DNA from: Prochlorothrix hollandica PCC 9006 = CALU 1027 | GTDB taxonomy: Bacteria; Cyanobacteriota; Cyanobacteriia; Prochlorotrichales; Prochlorotrichaceae | Assembly: GCF_000332315.1 (NCBI RefSeq) | Contig: NZ_KB235933.1 | Coordinates: 1,379,446-1,414,006, forward strand | Length of the DNA: 34,561 bases | Reading direction: 5' to 3' | In this document: positions 7,457 to 14,565 of the stretch, piece after piece | Numbering within the stretch: the stretch's first letter is position 1 | Layout: each line of letters begins with the position of its first letter | Program-made: the position numbers and the translations under genes | Notes under the pieces: model-generated | The model's input: only the letters and a program-made list of their open reading frames with translations | The model's database searches: none | Told to the model about the DNA's origin: nothing

Positions 7457-7475
7457 ATAGGGGATCTAGATAATG

Positions 7476-7736
7476 TTACAACAGGCCCATGGTTGCAAGG
7501 CCGAGAATGGTGCCCATGCCAATAATGTGGCCGAGGCTGGTGGTGGCTAAGAGGCCAGCCAAATTCATGCCCCCGAATAAGTCAGAGGGGGGTAATTCTG
7601 GGCCTTCCAGGGGTCCACCCATGGTTTGCTTGCCAATGAAGATGGCGAGTACATTACAGAGAATCATGACGATCGCCACCGCAGGACTCCAGGCCGCAGT
7701 GATGGGTATAGCGCTCGCGAGCAGGATAATAGACAT
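7476..7736 (-). CDS. psaK: photosystem I reaction center subunit PsaK (second copy)
   Basis: This 86-residue PsaK paralogue has helix 1 AIPITAAWSPAVAIVMILCNVLAIFIG, loop KQTMGGPLEGPELPPSDLFGG and helix 2 LAGLLATTSLGHIIGMGTILGLATMG. I start at the ATG at 7736 (MSIILLASAIP). It has a GAGGA Shine-Dalgarno about 12 nt upstream and aligns with the N-terminus of the first copy. The longer frame to 7793 would add 19 residues unlike PsaK. The two proteins differ considerably in loop and helix 2, so they are diverged paralogues and not a recent duplication. In cyanobacteria with PsaK1/PsaK2 one form is often light-regulated, but which is which cannot be told here. Confidence 0.93.
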   Translation of the reverse strand: MSIILLASAIPITAAWSPAVAIVMILCNVLAIFIGKQTMGGPLEGPELPPSDLFGGMNLAGLLATTSLGHIIGMGTILGLATMGLL

Positions 7737-7878
7737 GATTATAGGTTCCTCAAAGGTTGGATAAGGGGGAATAGGCAGATCATCCACAGTCAAGGGGTTA
7801 ATCCAGACCGTAGGATGCCAACTTGGGCCTTTGTCCTATTCCGTGAACCGGTTGATAGACAGATTTATGGTCTCTGGT

Positions 7879-7977
7879 GGGCACCTCGATTAATTGTCGC
7901 GGGCGGCTTCGCCGTCCGCCACAACTCCTAGTTTTACGTGGGACACTGGGCGAAAATTTGGATTTTTCGAGGTGCCC
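7879..7977 (+). mobile_element. 99-bp MITE-like element, family 1, copy B
   Basis: It begins GGGCACCTCGA and ends TCGAGGTGCCC, a perfect 11-bp terminal inverted repeat. The internal hairpin is GGGCGGCTTCGCCGTCCGCC. The flanks share TGGT on both sides, a possible 4-bp target duplication. It lies upstream of psaK copy 2. Confidence 0.8.
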
Positions 7978-7979
7978 TG

Positions 7980-8069
7980 GTGAAAGGAAAAAGGGTGAGA
8001 GGAAAAAGGGTGAGAGGAAAAAGAGTGAAAGGAAAAAGGGTGAGAGGAAAAAGAGTGAAAGGAAAACGT
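7980..8069. repeat. 15-bp tandem repeat, 6 copies
   Basis: Six units of GTGAAAGGAAAAAGG or GTGAGAGGAAAAAGR directly follow MITE copy B. Units alternate between two variants, suggesting partial expansion as dimers. The remaining bases to the tnpB element (8070-8162) show nothing recognisable. Confidence 0.95.
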
Positions 8070-8162
8070 GCATCATCCCCACTGGGACAATCCTGCAGTC
8101 CTGGTACTGGGTTAGAGAGGGTTGCCCCTTGTTTTTCCTGGGACTGGGGGGATGTGGCCCTA

Positions 8163-8203
8163 TTTGACATGCTCTCCGACCTAAAGGTGCGGGGATTCTC
8201 CGG
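8163..8203 (-). ncRNA. right-end hairpin, putative 3' part of the tnpB omega RNA
   Basis: Immediately after the tnpB stop the minus strand can fold CCCCGCACCT / AGGTCGGAG, then reads GCATGTCAAAT to the element end. In studied TnpB systems the guide RNA (omega RNA) covers the tnpB 3' end and the right end, with the guide lying just outside the element. The RNA itself is inferred by analogy. Confidence 0.4.
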
Positions 8204-9424
8204 CTAGGCGAACAGTCCAAGCTGTTCGCTGTACGGCTGGCTAGACAAAGCAGTCGGATTGCCAGACATCCTGGTCTTACGCCCGTTCTTTGTCCATTTA
8301 GAGTCTTGGGTTAGCCCCAACCCAGACTTTTCGACATTTTTGGCGGCATTACCATCTCTATCATGTTCGGTTCCGCAACTCACACAGAGGATGGAACGAA
8401 CCGATAGAGCAACCTTGCCCCACCGAAAGCCACAATCAGAACAGATCTGACTGGTTGGCTCCCACCGACTGATGATCCTGACCTCTCGATCATTAACCCT
8501 GTTGGCCTTGGCCTCACACATAGTTCGTGCGGTGCCCCAACCCTGCTGACTGATGGCCCGTGCCAACTTCCGATGGCCAAGCATATTCTTCACCGCCAGA
8601 TCCTCCAACACCACCACTTGATTTTCGTGGATTAGCTGGGTCGTGGTCTTGTGCAGAAAGTCTTTTCGGATATTGGCCGTTTTTAGCTTTAGCTTTGCAA
8701 GGCGCAGCCTAGTCTTTTCGCGACGCTTAGACCCTTTAACTTGGCGGGCCAGCTTACGCTGAAACCGTCGCGTCTTTCGGTCTAACCGATTATATCGAGG
8801 GGATTCTACCCGATCACCTGTGCTGAGAAAGGCAAAGGTTTTGATGCCTAGATCTACCCCAATCGAGGGCCGTAGTGGCTCAATGTTGATGGGACCAATC
8901 TCCACGACAAAGCTGGCATGGTATTGTCCAGCCGTGTTACGGATAATGGTCACAGAGCTAGGTTCAGAGGGCAGTGGCCTTGACCACTTCACCTTGAAGC
9001 GGCCTAACTTGGCTAGTTCAAGCTTATTGCCCTTGAGGGAGAATCCCGTCCGAACAAACCGTGCCGACTGTTGGTTCAGCTTCTTTTTGAACCGAGGGAA
9101 GCCCACCTTTGGCCCTTTTCGTTTACCGCTACGGCTCTCAAAAAAGTTCTTGAAGGCAGCACCTAAATCCTGAACCGACTGCTGCAAGGGCACGACTGAC
9201 ACATCGGCCAACCATTCCCGTTCAGCCGTCTTTTTGGCCTGAGTAATCACCAGCTTTTGCAGTTCAGCATTGCTAGGCCATTTCTCGCCCTGCGGCACTG
9301 ACCGCACAATCGCCAGCGCGTCGTTGTACACAACTCGACAACACCCAAAAAGCTGATTCAGCCCTTTGACCTGTTGCGGTGTCGGATAAATTCGGTACTG
9401 GTATCGTACTTTCATGCTAACCAT
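8204..9424 (-). CDS. tnpB: TnpB RNA-guided nuclease homologue (IS200/IS605, OrfB family)
   Basis: This intact 406-residue TnpB is the ancestor-type protein of Cas12 and an omega-RNA-guided DNA endonuclease in characterised members. The N-terminal helix-turn-helix-like domain is YQYRIYPTPQQVKGLNQLFGCCR. RuvC motif I is GVDLGIKTFAF (D191), motif II VVLEDLAVKNM (E274), the zinc ribbon C328-xx-C331 and C347-xx-C350, and motif III HDRDGNAAKN (D355/D357). All catalytic acidic residues are present, so it is potentially active. The start is ATG at 9424, and a second ATG three codons later is also possible. It is transcribed away from the small gene at 9459. Confidence 0.95.
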   Translation of the reverse strand: MVSMKVRYQYRIYPTPQQVKGLNQLFGCCRVVYNDALAIVRSVPQGEKWPSNAELQKLVITQAKKTAEREWLADVSVVPLQQSVQDLGAAFKNFFESRSGKRKGPKVGFPRFKKKLNQQSARFVRTGFSLKGNKLELAKLGRFKVKWSRPLPSEPSSVTIIRNTAGQYHASFVVEIGPINIEPLRPSIGVDLGIKTFAFLSTGDRVESPRYNRLDRKTRRFQRKLARQVKGSKRREKTRLRLAKLKLKTANIRKDFLHKTTTQLIHENQVVVLEDLAVKNMLGHRKLARAISQQGWGTARTMCEAKANRVNDREVRIISRWEPTSQICSDCGFRWGKVALSVRSILCVSCGTEHDRDGNAAKNVEKSGLGLTQDSKWTKNGRKTRMSGNPTALSSQPYSEQLGLFA

Positions 9425-9458
9425 GATAGCATAGATGGATAGACGATGGGTAGGTACA

Positions 9459-9599
9459 ATGGCGAAAGAAACGCTCAGTTTAAGGGTGTCCGGCGCTAGG
9501 TTGGCAAAGCTTAGGCGGATTGCAAAACAGAGAGAGAAGACGATGACCCAGCTTGTGGAAGACTGGATAGATCGGTTGCAGGAAGAAAAGCCGTCCTAG
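9459..9599 (+). CDS. 46-residue ribbon-helix-helix-like small protein inside the tnpB element
   Basis: This short gene starts 34 nt from the tnpB start in the opposite direction. The protein begins MAKETLSLRVSGARLAKL and continues RRIAKQREKTMTQLVEDWI, then ends DRLQEEKPS. A short beta strand (TLSLRVS) followed by two helices separated by a turn (EKTMTQ) is the layout of CopG/Arc/MetJ-type DNA-binding antitoxins and repressors. An identical protein is encoded in the second element copy at 33887-34027. Its last codons overlap the left-end hairpin. I infer a regulator of the shared divergent promoter region or a maintenance protein of the element. Function is unproven. Confidence 0.75.
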   Translation: MAKETLSLRVSGARLAKLRRIAKQREKTMTQLVEDWIDRLQEEKPS

Positions 9600-9805
9600 A
9601 AGGACGGGGCTTTAGACCCAGATTTTCGGTAACGGATGGTTAACCTAAGATTTTAAAAATAGGCTAATGGCTAGGCGATCGAGATCACCCATCCTTGACC
9701 TTCCAATTGTAATCTTTCATTATTCAACCCATTCTTGTATCGAATGCGTAGTAATACTTCACATTTTGTAGGAGAAGCCCTGGGTTCTGCGTTATCAAAA
9801 CAGCT

Positions 9806-9840
9806 TACAGCAGTCCTAAATGGGTCGTGTGGTGTGCGAC
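9806..9840 (+). mobile_element. family 2 MITE fragment (left half)
   Basis: TACAGCAGTCCTAAATGGGT and the following GTGTGGTGTG match the first 35 bp of family 2. The sequence then breaks off a few bases before a family 1 element. The rest of the gap 9634-9805 shows no gene. Confidence 0.75.
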
Positions 9841-9843
9841 TGT

Positions 9844-9933
9844 GATCAATTGGGTTGGGCGGCTTCGCCGCCCGCCACAACCCTGATTCTTACATGGGTC
9901 ACTGGGCGAAAATTTAGATTTTTCGAGGTGGCC
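9844..9933 (+). mobile_element. family 1 MITE, copy C (left end lost)
   Basis: The hairpin GGGCGGCTTCGCCGCCCGCC and the right end TTTTTCGAGGTGGCC are clear, but the left GGGCACCTCGA is missing. It follows a truncated family 2 element directly, as if one repeat had cut or recombined into the other. Its last base forms part of the stop codon of the metal-sensor gene. Confidence 0.72.
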
Positions 9934-10358
9934 TATAAAAACTGATCAAGGGCTGCTTTTAATTCAGCTAACTCCATTTCAATGTCCCCCGCATTGGCGG
10001 CCCGCGCGACGCACTCCGTTAGATGCTCATCCAAAATAATCCGAGCCACTTTGTCCAAGGCTCCCCGCACCGCCGCCACCTGCACCAAGACCTCTGGACA
10101 GGCCCGGTTTTCTTCTACCATGGTCTTAATGCCCCGAATATGGCCCTCAATGCGGGAGAGGCGATTGAGGAGACGCTTTTGGGATTCGGGGTCGTGGATG
10201 TGAACATGGCTGTGGTCTTGGGGGGGGTGATGGCCCTGGGACCGGGGAGGGCGGGACTCTGGGGGGCTGGCCACGGGGGTCAGTTTGGGAAACGCTAGGG
10301 GGGAATCGGCATTAGACTGGGGGGAGGGCGGGTTGGCGCGGGACGGGGAAGAAGCCAT
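9933..10358 (-). CDS. CsoR/RcnR-family metal-sensing repressor (InrS-like)
   Basis: This 141-residue protein has a C-terminal DUF156 four-helix domain typical of CsoR/RcnR copper, nickel or cobalt sensors. The region RLLNRLSRIEGHIRGIKTMVEENRACPE starts near residue 62. The fingerprint residues C87, H112 and C116 (ACPE, DEHLTEC) are all present. The N-terminal 58 residues are Pro/Ser-rich and hold a His cluster (GHH...DHSHVHIHD, 42-56), as in the cyanobacterial nickel sensor InrS and other histidine-extended members. Such proteins release DNA on metal binding and control an efflux gene. No efflux gene is adjacent here, and the divergent neighbour is a radical SAM gene. The specific metal cannot be decided. 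Confidence 0.88.
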   Translation of the reverse strand: MASSPSRANPPSPQSNADSPLAFPKLTPVASPPESRPPRSQGHHPPQDHSHVHIHDPESQKRLLNRLSRIEGHIRGIKTMVEENRACPEVLVQVAAVRGALDKVARIILDEHLTECVARAANAGDIEMELAELKAALDQFL

Positions 10359-10454
10359 AGTTCACAGGGTTCTGGGGTTAGGTAGCCCCCATCTTACCGC
10401 CCCTGTTTCCGGAGCGTTTCGGTATTTCCGAATCGTCTCAATGCCTGCCAGAAC

Positions 10455-10482
10455 CCCACACGACCCATTGCGGACTGCTGTA
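10455..10482 (-). mobile_element. family 2 MITE fragment
   Basis: CCCACACGACCC through GGACTGCTGTA matches one terminus of family 2 (compare 12276-12302). It lies between the divergent metal-sensor and radical SAM genes. The remainder of this intergenic region (10359-10536) should contain both promoters, but none is clear. Confidence 0.7.
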
Positions 10483-10519
10483 GTTCCCATTATTTCTGGT
10501 TAGTTCCCATTATTTCTGG
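10481..10519. repeat. 20-bp tandem duplication before the radical SAM gene
   Basis: TAGTTCCCATTATTTCTGG(T) occurs twice in direct tandem, ending 17 nt before the ATG. The first copy starts exactly where the family 2 fragment ends. Confidence 0.9.
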
Positions 10520-10536
10520 ATTTATTGCTGCTTTTT

Positions 10537-12192
10537 ATGGCCCGATCGCCCTCCACCCTGCCCCCAGCCCCCTCTACAGCCCCCAGTTTTGCCCCGGAAC
10601 AATTGCTGTTCACCCCGGCCACGCCCCAACCCCAGGCCGTGCCCCTGATCTTTGCCTTTCCCAATCAATACAGCGTTGGCATTACCAGTTTGGGCTATCA
10701 GGGGGTTTGGGCAACCTTGGCCCAGCGATCGGATCTCCAGGTCAGCCGTTTGTTTACGGATCTCCAGGAATCCCTGCCCTCGGAGCCAGAGTTAGTGGGC
10801 TTTTCTTTTTCCTGGGAACTGGACTACGGTCATATTTTTGATCTGCTGGAGCAGTTGCGGATCCCCCTCCAGAGCCGCGATCGCACCGCTGCCCATCCCC
10901 TGGTGTTTGGGGGAGGACCCGTGCTGACGGCCAACCCGGAACCCTTTGCCGATTTCTTTGATCTGGTGCTGTTGGGGGATGGGGAGGTGGTGTTGGATGC
11001 CTTTATTGACGGCTACCAGGGGGTGCGGGGGTTGCCGCGATCGCAGCAATTGCGGCAATTAGCCCAGATTCCCGGTCTCTATGTGCCCAGTTTGTACCAG
11101 GTGACCTATGGGGATCCCCAGGGGGCGATCGCCCGCATTGAGCCGCTGGATGCCAGCATTCCCGCCACCGTCACCAAACAAACCTACCGGGGCAATGTTC
11201 TCTCCGCTTCCCAGGTGGTTACGCCCCAGGCCGCTTGGGAAAACATTTACATGGTGGAGGTGGTGCGCAGTTGCCCGGAACTGTGCCGCTTTTGTTTGGC
11301 CAGTTACCTGACCTTGCCCTTTCGCACCGCTGATCTGGGGGATTCCTTGATTCCGGCCATCGATCGGGGGCTGGCCATCACCCAACGCCTGGGTCTCTTG
11401 GGGGCATCGGTCACCCAACATCCCCAGTTCCCAGAACTGCTGCACCACCTCAGCCAGCCCGCCTACGATGGCATTCGCCTCAGCATTGCCTCGGTGCGCA
11501 CCAACACCGTCACGGAAACCCTGGCCCGCACCCTCAGCCGCCGGGGAACCCAGTCCCTCACCATTGCGGTGGAAAGCGGTTCGGAGCGGGTGCGGCGCAT
11601 TGTCAATAAAAAGCTAGAAACGGCGGAGATTATCGCGGCGGCTCAACAGGCCAAGGCTGGCGGACTGCGGGGGCTGAAACTCTATGGCATGGTGGGCATT
11701 CCGGGGGAAACGGCGGCGGATGTGGAGGCAACGGTGGCCCTGATGACCCACCTCAAACAAGCAGCCCCCGGTTTGCGGCTCACCCTGGGTTGTAGCACCT
11801 TTGTCCCCAAGGCCCATACCCCGTTCCAGTGGCAGGGGGTGAACCCAGCGGCCCAAAAACGGCTGACGTTGCTGCAAAAACAGCTTCGCCCCCAGGGGAT
11901 CGACTTCCGCCCGGAAAGCTATAACTGGTCGGTGATCCAAGCGCTGTTATCCCGGGGCGATCGTCGCCTTGCCCCCCTGTTGTTGCAGGTGCGCCACTAT
12001 GGGGATTCCTTGGGCAGCTACCGCCGGGGCTTCAAAACTCTCCAGGATCAACTGCCGCCCCTCTCGTTTTATGTCCATGACACCTGGGACGTTGATCAGG
12101 TTTTACCCTGGCACCACCTCCAGGGTCCCCTACCCCTGGCCACGCTCCAAAAACACCAAGCCGAAGCCCTCACCCCTCAATCCTGTTCGTAG
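10537..12192 (+). CDS. radical SAM protein with N-terminal B12-binding-like domain
   Basis: This is a 551-residue iron-sulphur enzyme of the radical SAM superfamily. The cluster motif C246-xxx-C250-xx-C253 (SCPELCRFC) binds the 4Fe-4S centre that cleaves S-adenosylmethionine. The preceding about 160 residues resemble a cobalamin-binding Rossmann fold: VGFSFSWELDYGHIFDLLEQL, then VFGGGPVLTANPEPFADFFD and LLGDGE. After the barrel (IAVESGSERVRRIVNKKL, GLKLYGMVGIPGET, LGCSTFVPKAHTPFQW) comes an approximately 110-residue tail. The overall plan resembles TIGR03960-like proteins. I use the ATG at 10537; a TTG at 10525 would add four residues. The substrate is unknown. It is separate from the next radical SAM gene by 410 bp of repeats. 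Confidence 0.85.
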   Translation: MARSPSTLPPAPSTAPSFAPEQLLFTPATPQPQAVPLIFAFPNQYSVGITSLGYQGVWATLAQRSDLQVSRLFTDLQESLPSEPELVGFSFSWELDYGHIFDLLEQLRIPLQSRDRTAAHPLVFGGGPVLTANPEPFADFFDLVLLGDGEVVLDAFIDGYQGVRGLPRSQQLRQLAQIPGLYVPSLYQVTYGDPQGAIARIEPLDASIPATVTKQTYRGNVLSASQVVTPQAAWENIYMVEVVRSCPELCRFCLASYLTLPFRTADLGDSLIPAIDRGLAITQRLGLLGASVTQHPQFPELLHHLSQPAYDGIRLSIASVRTNTVTETLARTLSRRGTQSLTIAVESGSERVRRIVNKKLETAEIIAAAQQAKAGGLRGLKLYGMVGIPGETAADVEATVALMTHLKQAAPGLRLTLGCSTFVPKAHTPFQWQGVNPAAQKRLTLLQKQLRPQGIDFRPESYNWSVIQALLSRGDRRLAPLLLQVRHYGDSLGSYRRGFKTLQDQLPPLSFYVHDTWDVDQVLPWHHLQGPLPLATLQKHQAEALTPQSCS

Positions 12193-12199
12193 TGCTCAA

Positions 12200-12302
12200 T
12201 ACAGCAACCCTAAATCAGTTGTAGGCATCTCGATGGCTGAAACCCTTGGTGTGGTGTGCCCCCTCCGGGGGCACACCACACGACCCATTTCGGACTGCTG
12301 TA
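12200..12302 (-). mobile_element. 103-bp family 2 MITE, copy 2
   Basis: Ends are TACAGCAACCC and GGACTGCTGTA. The central perfect hairpin GTGTGGTGTGCCCC / GGGGCACACCACAC separates the two arms. It starts 8 nt after the stop of the first radical SAM gene and could act as its terminator or an RNA stabiliser. Between this element and the next (12303-12467) I see no gene. Confidence 0.85.
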
Positions 12303-12467
12303 CTACGAACCTGGGGCTGGAGATTACCCCTATGGTGGGTTCTGGGGTGCTGTCAGTGTTCCCACGGGGATCCCTGGGATGCTAGCGTCAACCTTGCGAA
12401 AATTCCTCGTTTATACTGGGTTGTAATGCCTTAAATTTTCTTAAATTCTCAATTCTGAATCCCCTGG

Positions 12468-12568
12468 GGGCACCTCGCAGAATCCAAATTTTCGCCCAGT
12501 GACTCACGCAAGAATCAGGGTTGGGGGTGGGCAGCGAAGCCACCCACCCCCCTTAATGGAGGTACCCC
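12468..12568 (-). mobile_element. 101-bp family 1 MITE, copy D
   Basis: It begins GGGCACCTCG and reads AATCCAAATTTTCGCCCAGT, a reverse-oriented copy of family 1. The hairpin GGGTGGGCAGCGAAGCCACCC and a decayed right end (GGAGGTACCCC) follow. The element ends 34 nt before the second radical SAM gene. Confidence 0.75.
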
Positions 12569-12602
12569 TGGGCGATCGCTAACCCCCTAAAACTTGAATC
12601 CT

Positions 12603-14195
12603 ATGACCAACGTTCTGCTGAACTACCCCCTATTTCCCAAAACCTTTTGGTCCTATGAAAAGATCTTAGAACTCATTGACCGGAAGGTGTTGCTGCCCCC
12701 CCTGGGCTTAATTACCGTCGCCGCCATCCTGCCCCAAGACTGGAACTTTAAGCTGGTGGATCGCAACATTCGATCGGTCACCCCAGAGGAATGGCAATGG
12801 GCGGATCTGGTGATTATTTCCGCCATGATTGTCCAGAAAGAGGATATTTTAGAGCAAATCAAACTGGCAAAACAGTACGGCAAACCCGTAGCCGTGGGGG
12901 GACCCTATCCCACCTCCATGCCCGAAGAAATGCGATCGGCGGGGGTGGATTATCTGATTTTGGATGAAGGGGAATTGACCCTACCCCAATTTGTGGCGGC
13001 GTGGGAGCGGGGCGATCGCCAAGGGGAATTTACGGCCAATGGGGAAAAACCCGATGTGAGCCACACCCCCATTCCCCGCTACGATTTGCTGGACTTCAAA
13101 GCCTATGATTCCATGTCGGTGCAGTTTTCCAGGGGCTGTCCCTTCCAGTGTGAATTCTGCGACATTATTGTGCTCTATGGCCGCAAACCTCGCACGAAAA
13201 CGCCCCAACAACTGATCGCAGAATTGCAAGCCCTCTATGATTTGGGCTGGCGGGGGGGGGTGTTTATGGTGGATGACAATTTTATTGGCAATAAACGCAA
13301 TGTCAAACTCTTCCTCCAAGATCTAAAAATCTGGCAAGAAGATCATGGCTATCCCTTCCGTTTCGACACAGAAGCCTCCCTGGATTTAGCCCAAGATCAG
13401 GAAATGATTGATCTGATGTTGGCCTGTAATTTTGCAGCGGTCTTCATGGGCATTGAAACCCCTGACACCGACAGCTTGCAACTGACCCTTAAATACCAGA
13501 ATATGCGATCGCCCCTGCTGGAATCCATCGATACAGTGACGCGATCGGGGTTGCGGGTGATTGCGGGCTTTATTATCGGGTTCGATGGCGAGAAACCGGG
13601 GGCGGGGCAACGGATTGTGGACTTTGCGGAGGCTACGGGCATTCCCACCACCACCTTTGCCATGTTGCAGGCACTGCCCAATACGGCCCTGTGGCATCGC
13701 CTCGAAAAAGAGGGCCGTTTACGGGTGGCCAATGGCAATATTAACCAAACCACCTTAATGAACTTTGAACCCACCCGACCCGTGGAAGAGATTGCCCAAG
13801 AATATATCGATGCCTTTGGCAAACTCTATGAACCCATGCAATATCTCGATCGGGTTTACAACTATTTCCTGAAATTGGGGGCACCCCGCGTTAAACCGCC
13901 GTTGCAATGGCCGGAGTGGGTTGTGGTTAAAGCGTTGGCGATCGTCTGTTGGCGACAGGGTGTTGTGCGCTATACCCGCTGGAAGTTCTGGCACCATTTA
14001 GTCATGATTCTGATCAAGAATCCGGCGGTGGCGGAACAGTATTTAGCCCTCTGTAGCCACAATGAGCATTTCATGGAATATCGGGAGATTGTCCGCCAGC
14101 AAATCGAGGCCCAGCTAGAGGAATACAAACGCCTGGAAGCCCTCAATGGCGATCGGGTGTCCCAGCCCGCAGCCTCCCTCCAATCTGTGGCTTAG
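12603..14195 (+). CDS. B12-binding radical SAM protein with DUF4070-type C-terminus
   Basis: This 530-residue enzyme has an N-terminal cobalamin-binding domain (MTNVLLNYPLFPKTFWSYEK, VDRN near 52-55, VAVGGPYPT near 96-104, LILDEGE near 118-124). The radical SAM motif is C179-xxx-C183-xx-C186 (GCPFQCEFC). Further hallmarks are FMVDDNFIGNKRNVK near 225, FMGIETPD near 280 and a C-terminal region of the DUF4070 type (ALPNTALWHRLEKEGRL). This architecture is shared by the hopanoid methylases HpnP/HpnR and many unassigned cyanobacterial paralogues. Sequence reading alone does not separate them, so no symbol is given. The ATG at 12603 is used; the upstream TTG at 12594 is less likely. The stop codon opens a 14-bp tandem array. 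Confidence 0.88.
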   Translation: MTNVLLNYPLFPKTFWSYEKILELIDRKVLLPPLGLITVAAILPQDWNFKLVDRNIRSVTPEEWQWADLVIISAMIVQKEDILEQIKLAKQYGKPVAVGGPYPTSMPEEMRSAGVDYLILDEGELTLPQFVAAWERGDRQGEFTANGEKPDVSHTPIPRYDLLDFKAYDSMSVQFSRGCPFQCEFCDIIVLYGRKPRTKTPQQLIAELQALYDLGWRGGVFMVDDNFIGNKRNVKLFLQDLKIWQEDHGYPFRFDTEASLDLAQDQEMIDLMLACNFAAVFMGIETPDTDSLQLTLKYQNMRSPLLESIDTVTRSGLRVIAGFIIGFDGEKPGAGQRIVDFAEATGIPTTTFAMLQALPNTALWHRLEKEGRLRVANGNINQTTLMNFEPTRPVEEIAQEYIDAFGKLYEPMQYLDRVYNYFLKLGAPRVKPPLQWPEWVVVKALAIVCWRQGVVRYTRWKFWHHLVMILIKNPAVAEQYLALCSHNEHFMEYREIVRQQIEAQLEEYKRLEALNGDRVSQPAASLQSVA

Positions 14196-14248
14196 CATCG
14201 GTGGCCTAGCATCGGTGGCCTAGCATCTGTGGCCTAGCATCTGTGGCC
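14193..14248. repeat. 14-bp tandem repeat, 4 copies, starting at a stop codon
   Basis: Four units follow one another: TAGCATCGGTGGCC twice, then TAGCATCTGTGGCC twice. The first TAG is the stop codon of the radical SAM gene. The same word follows the stop codon of psaK at 5861. Confidence 0.96.
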
Positions 14249-14282
14249 TAGCTAACTGACTGACAAAACGTGCCAGAACCCC

Positions 14283-14565
14283 GTAATTATTCAGGGGGTC
14301 ACGGGAGAATGAGGGTTTCAGGCTTCAGAAAACAGACCTGAGGCGATTGGAGAGGGTCTATTTCACCTGGGCAGATTCCCCGATTTTGGTAGGGGCAATC
14401 CCCCCGTGGTTGCCCCGGCTGTGGGTCGCGAAGAGGGTCGGCACGGGGGCAAGAACCCTACCCGAGGTCAAGGGTGCCCCAGTAAATTGAACCCCTTTGA
14501 GACGGTCCTGACCGGCGATCGTCGGGCTGAAACCCTACTAACTTCGTCCCCCCCTGAATAGTTAC
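14283..14565 (+). mobile_element. 283-bp MITE-like element, family 3, copy 2, with 9-bp target duplication
   Basis: Terminal inverted repeats are GTAATTATTCAGGGGG and CCCCCCTGAATAGTTAC. The nonamer CAGAACCCC directly flanks both sides (14274-14282 and 14566-14574), strong evidence for transposition. It is almost the reverse complement of 2269-2576 but has a single copy of the internal hairpin unit. It contains no gene. Confidence 0.85.

Larger units (their letters stand above)
8163..9633 (-). mobile_element. IS200/IS605-type tnpB element without tnpA (copy 1)
   Basis: The boundaries come from comparison with other copies. The right end (8163 onward, TTTGACATGCTCTCCGACC) matches a solo end at 25649. 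The left end (to 9633, reading GTTACCGAAAATCTGGG on the other strand) matches the partial copy starting at 33853. Both ends carry subterminal hairpins instead of long inverted repeats, as in IS200/IS605 elements. The cargo is tnpB plus a divergent 46-residue gene. No Y1 transposase (TnpA) is present, so mobility would need help in trans. Confidence 0.8.

Noticed and set aside
7737-7793. N-terminal extension of the second PsaK
   Set aside because: The 19 extra residues are unlike PsaK, and the internal ATG at 7736 has a GAGGA Shine-Dalgarno and matches the other PsaK start.
7798-8220. Frame with Phe/Leu/Ser repeats on the minus strand
   Set aside because: It is produced by the 15-bp tandem array and runs through a MITE and the end of the tnpB element. 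It has no recognisable domain.
9933-12192. Metal-sensor operon controlling the radical SAM gene
   Set aside because: The genes are divergent with no identifiable CsoR-type operator between them, and a MITE fragment plus a 20-bp duplication occupy the region.
12603-14195. Firm assignment as the hopanoid C-2 methylase HpnP
   Set aside because: The B12-radical SAM plus DUF4070 architecture fits, but many cyanobacterial paralogues share it. A phylogeny would be needed.
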